NCBI GenBank assembly: GCA_033439795.1
Contig: JAUTDP010000007.1
Coordinates: forward strand, 3,224,001 to 3,288,000
From: Sordaria brevicollis
Lineage: Eukaryota > Ascomycota > Sordariomycetes > Sordariales > Sordariaceae
Reading direction: 5' to 3'
Length of the DNA: 64,000 bases
Shown in pieces: positions 10,811-21,129 of the stretch. The translations under genes and the position numbers were made by a program. The notes beneath the pieces were generated by a model, which saw only the letters and a program-made list of their open reading frames with translations, was not told the DNA's origin and searched no databases. Every line of letters begins with the position of its first letter. Position 1 is the stretch's first letter.

Positions 10811-13242
10811 CAGTGCCAGAGGTACTCGGGTTCCTTGACCGAGTCGCTATGGTCGTGTAACGATCCCGGACAGCATCCTATCACAAACACTGCCATCGTC
10901 CATATGAGGTACCGAGCCTCTCTGTGTGTGAATCGCTGCGTAAAGATAACAAGCCCGGCTGGGTCCAAAAGGTCCCCGGGCGGTAATATTGCCTATTGAA
11001 GCCGGGCATGAGAAAGAAATGAGGGGCTGACGAGCAAGTGTGAACATGTTGAGTCTACACTGTCTCTCTGGCTCTCTGGCTGTACTTGTAGGTGAGGCCA
11101 AAGTTTTTAATATCCATGTACGAGTTGATATATAAGATGCAGAATATGTGAGAGTTGGCCAGGGCTCCCTCCAAGTTCTGATACCTATGTAGTCCGAGCC
11201 TCTTCATGGAAGGTGCCAGTTCCCTTAATTGAACATAGAGGTACACTCTGCCGTGCTTGAAAATAACAGTCACTTTGTTTCCAATGATAAGCCAAGCAGA
11301 TGCAAGGCAGATAACCTGCCGGTTCGGGCTTGTACCACCCACCCTCATACGCCATCTCAGCCTTTGTATCTCGGTGACGAAACAGAACTCAACATTGAGC
11401 TGTTCCCGTCACCAGTGGGAGCTGCATCAAAAAAAAGGTTGCTCGCTGTGCGCCAAAGCACCCCAAAAACAACCCATGTCAAAAGTCGGGCAGGTGTCAG
11501 TGTCAGGGCACCGATGATGGGCACATCGGTGAGCCGCAGCGTTGTACACTCCCCTCCTCCAATGTACATCGCGGTTTTGCAAGGGCCAGGCCAGCATCAA
11601 CTCCGCTTGAGGGGACAGGTAGTGTGCCCCGCAACACCCTGTCGGCGTCTCAATCAATTTTGGCCTACATGAAGCTTACGAATGTGCCTAGCTGTTTTGG
11701 AGTTTTGAAGGTCGAGAATGCGTGGATGTCGTAATGTGAAGAGCTTGAAAAGTTCATCCATCAAACCTTCAAATGGTTCCATGTAGGGACAACTTATGCA
11801 ATGCACTGAGGGTCTCAATAGGTAGTGCATGCCCGAGAAATGTACATGCTGTATGAATTCATGGTCCCCGGCGTAAAACCGCAAACTAGTTCGCCGTCTC
11901 CCGGTACCTTGCCTCTCTATAGGTACCCCGTAAAATAAGGGACCCTGCCTTATCATTTAGACTGGCGGTTGTTCAAAATAGCTACCCGAACACGTGTTGT
12001 AGAGTTGACCCGGGATGCCGTCCATGATTTTCAACACCCCCCGGCGAATGGGCATGAAACTAGAACCCCGCTAAAGTTGAATAGCTTGCTCTGTACAGGC
12101 TTGCCCGATGCTAGATGGTAGCGGGATTACAAATGTACCTGCCCCATCCCATCCAACATTTTGAGGTTTCGGCGACTTTCTTGTCTTTCATTCATCTCTT
12201 CCCCCGCTCAGTCACAAACCTGTTGAGAGACGGTTGCTTATATGAAGGATCAAAGGACCTCAGTACGCCGAGCCGATCTGGAGCTTCACACCAGTTCCTG
12301 GAAATCTTGGTCAACGCTACAGGCAGGCTTTTTTTTATATAATGGATGAGGAGGAGGAGGGGCCTTTCATCGCTTGTGTTGGCATCCCGTGATTCGATCT
12401 TCCCCGGCCATGGTTCCCGATGAATGGGGTTCCCCTTCCTCCCGTGTCTCGCCACAGGTAGCCACGTTCGTCAGAATGGGTCTATGTGCCGAGCTGGAGG
12501 GTCGACCGCTAGTCTAGGTTCCTGGGAAGCTTTATTGTTCTTAGGTAAAAAACAACAAAGAAAGACAATTGTGGGAAGGGGAAGGGAGGGGCTTGAGGAC
12601 AGGCGAGGTCTAAAGCTCATGGAGTTGAGCTCATATGTATGCCCGTACAGACAAGCTCACAAAAAGAACATCTGGCCATGAGTCGGAAGATCTACCTAAG
12701 ATCTGAGGGAAACAAAGTCTGAACGGTCTCGAGTACATGGGGACGGGACGAAATGTTTCGCAAGAGTCAACGTTCGCAGATCATGTTTTGAAAATGTCGT
12801 AGCTCCATTCAAGTTTCCTAATCGGGTAGTGCTGCAATTGCGGAGCAGTTGGTTAAGGATCTGTGACTTTGCATGTTACTATCCTGAAACAAATGGAAAC
12901 CTCTGCAAACTGATGCGGTTTCTTCTATGTTTCTACCCACCTGGTTACATGGTGGTTCGGCACCAACCGAGAATTGTTTTGAGGAGCTCAAAGAGGCTGG
13001 GAGAAGTAACACTGACGTAAGCCCTTGCGCTGGAGAAAGCCTAAACGATATTGAAGTTGAAGAAAGGAAACAGAAGAAATAGTCTGCTCAGACGCGCTGC
13101 ATGCTCCTCCATGAATATTGGGTGTGTGTCGGTGCGTCTTGAGGCCCGTCGGTTTCGGTAGTACTCCGTTGACTACTGGTAACAAAACCCCTCCGGGTCA
13201 AGACCTGAGAGGCCCAGACTATTACTCAACATCTGATAACTA
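10124..13242. other. 3.1 kb non-coding stretch: cyclase upstream region and RTC4 3' flank
   Basis: Lies between the cyclase start and the stop codon of the RTC4-domain gene, both on the minus strand. I find no convincing coding frame; the open frames are short and of random composition. A long upstream region fits the long leader expected for a regulated cyclase gene. The clearest landmark is the poly-A tract at 10766-10804. Confidence 0.6.
10766..10804 (+). repeat. A39 homopolymer tract
   Basis: Thirty-nine consecutive A on the plus strand (poly-T on the cyclase coding strand), about 640 bp upstream of the cyclase start. It may be a nucleosome-excluding promoter element or the trace of a retroposed 3' end; no target duplication is evident. 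Confidence 0.9.
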
Positions 13243-15423
13243 TCAAATGTCTTCAAACTCCGAATCTGAGTGATCGGATAACGAAGAGCCATCATCCGAA
13301 TCCTTCATGTAGTTGAAACCATTGCCGCCAGACTTGATATCCTTGCCCTCTTGCCTTCCGCCATTCTGATCCTCGGACTTGACCTTATCAGAGTCATCGA
13401 TGTGAATGACAGAATTGCCGATATATTTGACGCCTTCTTCCTCCTGGTCCGTACCGTTCTGATCTCTGTAGTTCGGCTTAGCCTCACCATCTTCTTTCGA
13501 CTTGATCTCATGCTCATACGTGATGTGAGCCTCATCTTCTTCTCTGAGCTCCATCTCAACATGCTGGCTTTCTTCGTTTTCTTGATCTTCTTCGTCCTCG
13601 TATAGGACATGGTCTGCAACTTCTTCGTTCAGGAGCTCTCCCACCCATGTGCTATCATTCATGATCGTTCTCGCCTGTTCCTCCGTCACCTTCTCTGAAC
13701 CTTCACCGTTCATATCCTCCATGATCAGCCGTACTGCCAACTCTGGAACCAGCACGGATTGTATGTAAAACATGTGGCCGCGCGCCGCTACCAGGCGATC
13801 TTGTACTGCTCTCTTTCGTAACTCCGAAGCAAGGCCATTGACCAAGTGTTCCGACATGAGCCGCAGACCGCGCATTCCGTAATACCCAGGAGTGAGATTG
13901 ACCTCAGACATTAGTCTGGTCTTGTTCTGACCCGACTTGACTTTGTCACTCAAGACATCAGCGTAGTAAGACTTTCCGCCGTTGAGAATGGTGCGAAGAA
14001 AGTCGTAGTGGTTCCTTATCCGCTTGTCCATTTTGGTCCAGTCGATGTCGGGATATCCCTTATCTAGCCATTCTTTGTTGGCTGAAGCTCGCTTGTGAGT
14101 CTGGCAGAATTTCTGTTGGTGTTGAATGGTCATTCTGGGATGCTTCGCCTTGAATAGTTCGAAGACGGACTTGTCGACCTCTTCGTCACACATTGGGCAG
14201 AGGAAAGGTCGGGGGGTGTCAAATCCAAAGTCCACACTTGAAAGTTCCGATGTCGCGTCGTCGTCCAAATCACGGGCAGATGACATATTCCCCGTTTCTT
14301 GTGAGTGCTTGCGCGGTGGCTTCGCTCGCCTTATCCTGCCCTTTGCCATGGGCTTCTTTGTGGGCGAGACCTGATCATCTGATGGCATTTCGAACAAGGC
14401 TGGAATTCGAAACCTGGGACTAGGACGCTCTGGTATCTCGGTTGTTTTCGGTGGTTGCGATTGTGCTGGTGACTTGGTCGATGTGGTGCGAGTCGGTTGC
14501 TTTTGGGCTGCATTGTGCTTCCTGGTTGAGAATTTAGACTTTCCATATGATGCACTGCCCCCGTATCGTCCCTTTCCCGTAGGAGCTTCCCATTTCTTCC
14601 TAACCATGAAATCAACGCCGCTGTCGAGATGGCTTCCCAAGCCTTCGCCCCTATGTTTCTGTGTCTTGGCCTTCTTTTGAGGTTGGTCGTCTTCGATGTC
14701 ATCTTCACCGAGACCACCCGATGCTCGCCTCTTGATAGTAGACGCACGCGTGTTTCGCTTCCCCTGGCCAGATGCTTCTGGCTTCTTAGCGAATTGAGCC
14801 TCGTCCTCAGTTGTGATCAACTCATCATCCGCAACTGGCCACGTAGACTTCTTTCTATCTTGGCCTGAGGACATGGTCGGTTGGATGTTTCCCTCATTGG
14901 AAAGTGGGTTCTCATCGTCCTCGTCACTGCTGATAGGAGGGTGATCATAGTTCTCAACCCTTTTGAACGTCGTGTCGCCCTTGCTATCTTCGTTAGTTAT
15001 GCCACCCCCTTCCGAGCTCTTTTGTGTGCTGCTGTCATTGCCGTTGCTCGTGCGGTTGCGATTGAATTTGGGGACATTCGGGGAGCAACCAGTTTCATCC
15101 TTCTTCGTGGTCGGACCGTGATCGTTATTGATAGCTGATCTCAATCTTGGGACAGACGTTTCCGAAGGCTCCTTTATTGCTGTAGAATCCTCACTTCTCC
15201 GGTCGGTTTTCAGGAACTTGGGAATGTACGTATCGTTGCTCTTCTCGAGACTGTCTGATGGTTTAAAGATTGGGACTGGTGCGCCCGCCGCAGGTGTGTC
15301 TTCGAAAAGCATCCGCCCTTCCTCGGAAGCCGCAGGCTTCTTGAGGACCTTATGGAGAGGATCAACTCGTTGGTTCCTACTCAGCCCAGTACGTCGCTGG
15401 CCTTGGTTCAGAACGTTGTTCAT
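13243..15423 (-). CDS. RTC4-domain protein (restriction of telomere capping protein 4-like)
   Basis: A 726-residue single-exon protein. The first 400 residues are polar and low in complexity, with KKP- and Lys/Arg-rich patches typical of a disordered nuclear protein. About residues 405-610 match the RTC4 domain: a CPMCDEEVD cysteine pair, the segment FKAKHPRMTIQHQQKFCQTH, the aromatic WTKMDKRI/HYDFL stretch and GYYGMRGLRLMSEHLV. The last 110 residues are strongly acidic. In yeast, Rtc4 was found through a telomere-capping phenotype; its biochemical role is not established, so function here is unknown. The upstream region is shared with the divergent dynamitin gene. The family call is from remembered sequence character, with no alignment. 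Confidence 0.75.
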   Translation of the reverse strand: MNNVLNQGQRRTGLSRNQRVDPLHKVLKKPAASEEGRMLFEDTPAAGAPVPIFKPSDSLEKSNDTYIPKFLKTDRRSEDSTAIKEPSETSVPRLRSAINNDHGPTTKKDETGCSPNVPKFNRNRTSNGNDSSTQKSSEGGGITNEDSKGDTTFKRVENYDHPPISSDEDDENPLSNEGNIQPTMSSGQDRKKSTWPVADDELITTEDEAQFAKKPEASGQGKRNTRASTIKRRASGGLGEDDIEDDQPQKKAKTQKHRGEGLGSHLDSGVDFMVRKKWEAPTGKGRYGGSASYGKSKFSTRKHNAAQKQPTRTTSTKSPAQSQPPKTTEIPERPSPRFRIPALFEMPSDDQVSPTKKPMAKGRIRRAKPPRKHSQETGNMSSARDLDDDATSELSSVDFGFDTPRPFLCPMCDEEVDKSVFELFKAKHPRMTIQHQQKFCQTHKRASANKEWLDKGYPDIDWTKMDKRIRNHYDFLRTILNGGKSYYADVLSDKVKSGQNKTRLMSEVNLTPGYYGMRGLRLMSEHLVNGLASELRKRAVQDRLVAARGHMFYIQSVLVPELAVRLIMEDMNGEGSEKVTEEQARTIMNDSTWVGELLNEEVADHVLYEDEEDQENEESQHVEMELREEDEAHITYEHEIKSKEDGEAKPNYRDQNGTDQEEEGVKYIGNSVIHIDDSDKVKSEDQNGGRQEGKDIKSGGNGFNYMKDSDDGSSLSDHSDSEFEDI

Positions 15424-16088
15424 ATCAAGTGCAATGATAGTCGAAAGATTGCTGTTTGACTGGTTCGTGGGTCAGATCTTGATGACTCCCGGATTGTTCC
15501 TAGAGTATTCTGGGATAGTTCTTGGAGTATTCTCGGATGGTTCAGGGACAGTTCGCGGATATTCAAGTCCACTAGTTGAATGAAGGAATGCCCTGCTATG
15601 ACCTGCGCCGTGGTCGTTAGTTTTCAGATGACTGGTGGAGTGAATTGTCATGAAGAAGTCAAACACCTACGTTATTTACCCGGATTTAGGGAAATTTTTG
15701 AAATTCTCACTTTCATCTGAGGGGAGCGCAATTTTGAACCTGAACACCAAGTGAAAGGGCATGTTGCGTAAATCCATGTCGCAGTGTAGGACAACTACAG
15801 GACGACGTGACCGCGTTCACTCTGGCTCTTTCCTGTCCTGTAATTGGCGGGGCCGCGGGGCACTCCTGCCTCCCCTGTCGAGTGCATGATAGGTGCAAAC
15901 AGCACTCTAGCTCCAACGCATCACAGCCGAATTGAATTCGCAGCTCCAAAACAACAAATCATAACCACGTTTGCGCACTGCAACAACAACGGGCAAAAGA
16001 TCCCACTGGTTCTATCGCTTCTGTCAGACGAACCCATATTTCTAAGACCCTCGTGTCAAGCAGTAGCAGAGAAACAACCTGAACACAA
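15424..16088. promoter_or_regulatory. Divergent promoter between the RTC4-domain gene and dynamitin
   Basis: A 665 bp intergenic region between two diverging start codons, so it should carry both promoters. It contains a short 22 bp tandem repeat at 15491-15556. No TATA box or known operator was recognised. Confidence 0.5.
15491..15563. repeat. 22 bp tandem repeat, three units plus a partial
   Basis: Units begin with GGAT at 15491, 15513, 15535 and 15557, an exact 22 bp spacing, with the core GTTC...GAGTATTC degenerating along the array. It lies 68 bp upstream of the RTC4-domain start. Confidence 0.75.
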
Positions 16089-17499
16089 ATGGCGTCAAGC
16101 AGGAAGTACGCCGCCCTGCCGGACCTGGTAAGCCCGCCTGCGCTGGGAGCTCTGCAAACGAATTGGTTGCTAACCACACCGCAATCCAGGATTCCGCGCC
16201 AGACATTTACGAGACACCTGAACTTACTGACGACAATTCCACAGTCCCGGTGAGCTGACTCACAGCTGTTCCGTTCGGCGCAAAAACTGACCATGTCCCA
16301 AGCCTACAACTGTGAGGTCACCCTCTGATAACGAGTTCGACGAGGAAGAAGATGATTCTGCCGCCATCTCCCGATCGCGTCTCCGGATCGATGAGGCCCG
16401 TTCGAGGTTCATGCCTGCAGCGGTCGACGCCAGCGATGTCGACTTCTCAGGCCGGCTCAACAGCAAGAGGAAATCCTATAAGGCAGCAAGCCGGCGGCAA
16501 CGCATTCTAGAGGATGGCACCGAGGAGCTGGGCGACCTAAGCGACGAGGATGATGCGGAAAATCTGACGAGGAAGCTTGCACGGCTGAAGCGAGAAATCG
16601 AGGAGGCCAAGGAGGAATATGAAAAGCAAAAGGCAGTGGCAGAGCAACCCAAAGCAGAGACAGCGGGTCAGGACGAGCAGGAAATCGAATCCCTGAGCAG
16701 GACCTTGGATGAGATGTCAAAGCTCGATGACTTGCTTGCGCCCAGGACGACCGCCGCTGGAACAGCCAAGTCTGTTCGCATCGATGAGGGACCTTCGGAG
16801 ACGACCGAAGGCTTCGCGAGCTACACCGTCACCTATGCGCCAACCTACGAGGAAACACATGCGCTAGCAAAGGTAGCGGACTTCGACCGCCGGCTTGTCA
16901 TACTTGAGAAGGCTTTGGGTGTTGGGTCACCAGAGATGCCCGAGTTCGACTCCAACGGGCTACCGAGGGCGATACTACCCATTCTGGAGACTCTCCACAG
17001 TCAGGTCAAGACCTTGTCCGAGGCCTCGACGTCCTCTTTGGACAGCATCACTCGCAGAGTTCGAACTCTGGCACAAGAGGCCGAAAGTCTGGAAAAAGCA
17101 CGGAAGAATGCGAAGGCGGCTCAGGAGGCACTCGCATCGACGGGCGCAGCTCCTGTGGTGGATCCAACTGCGGCCGAGGACTCGGAGCTGACGACCAAGA
17201 TCAACGCCCTTTACGGAACAATCCCAACCATCGAGAACCTGACGCCTCTACTACCCCCTTTGCTGGACCGACTAAGGTCTCTCAGGGTGATTCATGCCGA
17301 TGCCGCCACAGCTTCTGAGACGCTGGCACGTCTAGAAGCGAAGCAGGCCGATATGGCGGGTGATATTCAGCAATGGAGGGAGGGCCTGGAAAAGGTTGAG
17401 ACAGCTATGAAGGATGGAGACGCTGCCATGGTCAAGAACATGGACGTGATGTCGGGGTGGATTAAGGAGCTGGAGGCGAAGATGGCAAAGTTGAACTGA
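16089..17499 (+). CDS. Dynactin subunit 2 (p50, dynamitin)
   Basis: A structural subunit of dynactin, the cofactor of cytoplasmic dynein; in filamentous fungi it is needed for nuclear distribution and retrograde transport. Exon 1 (16089-16127) encodes MASSRKYAALPDL. Exon 2 (16190-16249) encodes DSAPDIYETPELTDD, the dynamitin N-terminal signature (KYA-LP, PD-YET-EL). Exon 3 (16303-17499) holds the long coiled-coil body, including KVADFDRRLVILEKALG. Intron 1 uses GTAAGC and CAG. Intron 2 (53 nt) uses GTGAGC, a CTGAC branch site and an AAG acceptor, the only choice that keeps the phase. The product is 431 residues, about the usual length. Neurospora dynactin genes are known as ropy (ro) genes; I do not assign the number. 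Confidence 0.88.
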
Positions 17500-18424
17500 A
17501 CGCCATGCTTGTTATGTCCCAGTATGATACCCAATGTCTAGATGAATGGCTATCACATACTCCGTGTTCCTTGTCATGGTGAATTTCGACTGAACTTGGG
17601 CGCAACACTGCTTGTCTATTCTATCGCTCAACTTGCAGATTGTTTCAGGTGAGCTTGAAATTCCGTATCTGAATGGCCATGCTAGGTTCCAAGAGGTTGC
17701 TGCTCATACGGAAAATTAAATACATGTCCAGCTTCCATTCATCCATCTTCAATTGAGAACCCTGACGACTCAAATGGTCAAGGGTGCCGTGGAAGCTTCC
17801 ATTCAATTGCAGGTCCACTCAACAACCAATCAGGTGGGTCCTTGGCCCGTGAAGCTTGGACCCACCCGACGTTCGTCGATAAAAGGTCGAGTTCTACAAG
17901 CGGGCAGAAAATTTTCCCTCTTGCACACTCCTTCTCCAAGTTTTCTGGCAGCGACCTCTCAACGCCTGGCTTCAGTTTCTCCAAGTGGAAGATCGATCGC
18001 GATGGCCTCTTGAAGATCGTACCGCCACTTCTGAGACCCAATGGGTTCTTGCAAAGCTGTTATTATGCTTTGAGCAGCTGCTCTCGTCACTAGTGCGATC
18101 TGCACGTGACGGACTTCACGATGCGCCGGTCTTGAAGCCCAGAGCTTCTGAGAGCGAGATGACGCATTTTCTAACGAAACAACATCCAGCAAATCCTCAA
18201 TTGGTAAGTCAAACACCGCAAATCACCCATTGGTTTCCCTTCCACCTCGGCTCGGATGATGCATTAAATTATTTGCTACTCTGAAGTACATTGATGTCTC
18301 AATAATCACCAAGATCTCTGACTATCCAGCCACCAATCACTTCCTCTTCACATCTTCATGACCCTTTTGTGTTCAGGAAGGCTAACAAGACACAGTTAAG
18401 ACAGGATCTGATCCCGCGAACACC
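17500..18424. other. Intergenic, dynamitin 3' flank and MOCS2A upstream region
   Basis: No recognisable gene. Open frames at 17753-18284 overlap one another on both strands and lack family features. Confidence 0.5.
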
Positions 18425-18724
18425 ATGAGCGCGCCGAGGCCCCCAAAGGGCCACTTCAACATCCTTTACTTTGCAAGTGCTAGCTCCCACACGGGCAAGG
18501 ATATGGAGGCTCTGCCGGCGCCGTTGCCCTTGCGGAAGCTCTTCGACATACTCGAGGATCGGTATCGAGGTATTCAAGAGACCGTGCTCGATCATTGCCT
18601 GGTTACGATAAACCTGAGCTACGTGGATATGCCGAGCAGTGAGGATGAAGACGGCGAGGAGAACGCTGTTGTTATACAGGAGGGAGACGAGGTGGCCATC
18701 ATACCTCCTGTCAGCTCTGGCTGA
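18425..18724 (+). CDS. Molybdopterin synthase sulfur-carrier subunit (MoaD/MOCS2A/CnxG type)
   Basis: A 99-residue beta-grasp protein that carries a thiocarboxylate at its C-terminus and donates sulfur to precursor Z in molybdenum cofactor synthesis, as needed for nitrate reductase and xanthine dehydrogenase. Family features: FNILYFASASSHTGKD at the N-terminus, RYRGIQETVLDHCLVTINLSYVD in the middle, and the late GDEVAIIPPVSSG segment. The C-terminus is Ser-Gly instead of the usual Gly-Gly; the terminal Gly that receives sulfur is still present. It appears to be a single exon. The large catalytic subunit gene is not in the window. Confidence 0.85.
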   Translation: MSAPRPPKGHFNILYFASASSHTGKDMEALPAPLPLRKLFDILEDRYRGIQETVLDHCLVTINLSYVDMPSSEDEDGEENAVVIQEGDEVAIIPPVSSG

Positions 18725-19471
18725 GGCACGACAATACATACGGACTTTGTCCTCTTTACAGACAAATAGAGTGTCGGTGTCAGAACTGCAAATTATGTCC
18801 ATTGTGAAGCTTGCTGTTTCGAATTGTGTGACCATACAAGTTCTTTGTTATATGCTGATCATGATTCAGACTTCCAACGCAACTGTTCCGTCAGAGAAAG
18901 CCATCTGTTTCAACCTGTTGCGCATATTTCGTTCCATGACCCTAGACTTGGTAGGTGCGTCGGTAACACAACATCCCAAGGAACCATCATTCTCTTGACA
19001 TGCGCTGGAATGTACGGCATCATTCCTTATCAGAAGCAAATGGTTTGCGATCGACCGGATGCCCCCCTCCTTCCGCTGTTCCCGTCGCTAGCATAGCTGC
19101 CGCCCGGCGCCCGCTGAGACCTACCCCGCAATACGCGAACTGGAATGAGCTGTTGACATGGAATGCTGCCGTGGTCACCTACCAGTGGAGTAAGCCGTTA
19201 GCAAGCCAACCCTCGTCTAACACCTCCTTAATTGCTTGTCCACCGGAAGCCCCGTACGCTTCTTATTAGACCGGACCTGACACCCAAAGGGGTTCTTATT
19301 ACTAAAGTCTGTCCCTCTTCGTTGCTACCTTACCTCTCACTTGTAAACAATAACGAGAGAGCTACCTCTGACATATCACGAGTCCAACTGCCATCGATAC
19401 CGCAAAACAAGCAAACTTCATCTAGCAAACCCACGTCTTCAGCCCTCGAACCAATCTCGAATCCCGAAACC
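18725..19471. other. Intergenic, MOCS2A 3' flank and promoter of the SH3BGRL-like gene
   Basis: Mixed-composition sequence without a supported gene; frames at 18824-19269 have no family features. Confidence 0.5.
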
Positions 19472-20728
19472 ATGGCGTCATCGCTGAGAGAGCTCGAGGC
19501 CGATCCGGCCCTCTACATCTACACTTCCCTGACGGCCGGCTCGTCGCACATCGTGACAGCCACCTCCCGGCTGGAGACCATCCTTCGGGCCAATCGCATT
19601 CCCTTCAAGGCCGTCGACATGGCTACAAACGATAAGGCGCGCATGCTCTGGGGTCGTCGCGCCGGCAAGGACCCTAACGGCCGTGTGCGCAAGCTGCCAG
19701 CTCTGGTCCAGGAGGGTTTCGTTGTTGGTGTAAGTCGCTTGTCACACCACCACCATCACACCACTACATACCCTTTCTTCTCAACCACCCGAATAGCCCG
19801 TCTTCTTCTATAAATTATCGAAATCTAACTTGTTCATGTACAGGATATCGTCGAAATCGAAGAGTGGAACGAATACGGCGAGCTCAAACAGCACGTCACC
19901 ATTTTCCAAGACGAATTCACCCAACCGCCCATCGGCTCCGTTCCACCTAAACCCAAGTACGGCAAGAAGAAGAAGAAGGCCGACGCATCCCACGCAGAAG
20001 CGTCGAGTGGCAACACATCAAAGACTACCAAGAGTGCGACATCACCAGAGTCTTCATCCGGCATGGCGGCGCTGCCGATTCGCACCCTAGCCGAAGAAGC
20101 CGCTGCGAAGGCCAAGGAGAAGGTAGCGGCTGCGGCAAAGGCTGTTAGCACTGCAACAAAACAGGACGGTACCAAGAAGGAGAAGGAGGACGACAAGGTG
20201 AAAGAGGAGGTCGAAAAGCCAACAGCAGCCTCATTAGCACCATCCGCGACTATCGAGTCCTCCGGTACCAGCACCGCAGCAGCAGCAAGCAAAACTCCCA
20301 AAGCCGTAACGGTGGAAGACGAAGAGGATCCAGAAGCTGGAAATAAGACGGCGACGACAACAGAAACAAAGTCAGAGGAAGCGACGACGACGACAACGAC
20401 AAAGCCAACAACAGAATCAGCCACAACAACCAACCCCATCCCAATTCCAACTCCCAAGTCTCCCGCAGCTGCTACCTCCCACTCTCCAGCGGTTCCAGCA
20501 GCGGCGTTCGGTCTCCAATCACCCACCTCAGGCGGATGGAAGGACGACAGCGGGGCGTCGCGAACGGTGCAGTCGCCTACGTCGACGACGTGGCAGCCGA
20601 CGGACGTGGACGCGCCGATTACCTCGATTCAGGGGGCGATGATAGCCAGCGCGTCGGAGGAGGAGATCAAGGCGATTGAGAGGGCGCAGACGATCAAGGA
20701 GGTTCCTGATGAGGAGGTTGAGGAGTAG
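19472..20728 (+). CDS. SH3BGRL-like thioredoxin-fold protein with a low-complexity tail
   Basis: Exon 1 (19472-19729) and exon 2 (19844-20728) are joined by a 114-nt intron with GTAAGT donor, ATCTAACT branch site and ACAG acceptor. The first 110 residues form a glutaredoxin/SH3BGR-like domain: LYIYTSLTAGSSHIVTATSR, then RLETILRANRIPFKAVDMATNDKAR, then RKLPALVQEGFVVGDIVEIEEWNE. No CxxC redox motif is present, as in SH3BGRL proteins. The remaining 270 residues are Ala/Thr/Lys/Glu-rich and probably disordered, with Pro-Thr-Ser motifs near the end (SPTSGGWKDD). Length is 380 residues. Molecular function is unknown. The gene converges on PEX6, with 401 bp between the stops. Confidence 0.75.
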
Positions 20729-21129
20729 AAGAGAAAGAGCCTGCTACTACTATATGGGGAGGAGAAGAAGGAATCAAGACAATTGTAGGGTGGTAATTAA
20801 GGTCAAGTTGAGTTGTAATAATCTGTTTGATATCCAGTAGGTAGCGCAGATAGGTCATAAGAAACCACGTACATTCTAGCCTACTACACAGCTTGCGACC
20901 AACCGCCATGGGACTGAAGCTTCGGTTTGATGTGCTGAATCCATCAGCTATATTTTGTCTTTGGATTGTATATCTGGCTTCTCCTCCCTTCTAATGCACA
21001 CTCGCCCAATTTCTATAACAAAAATCCAAAGGAAGGTAATAATCCAATTCCGTCTCTTTAATTATGTACATTGCTCTTTCCGTCCCAACATGCTTATACA
21101 AAAATCATACCCCATCCAATACTCATCTC
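20729..21129. other. Convergent 3' region between the SH3BGRL-like gene and PEX6
   Basis: About 400 bp holding both 3' UTRs; AT-rich towards 21100. No gene is seen. Confidence 0.5.

Noticed and set aside
13243..15423. RTC4-domain gene as a transposon-derived gene because of its low-complexity N-terminus
   Set aside because: Base composition is normal, CpA/TpG are intact and the C-terminal domain matches a conserved host family.
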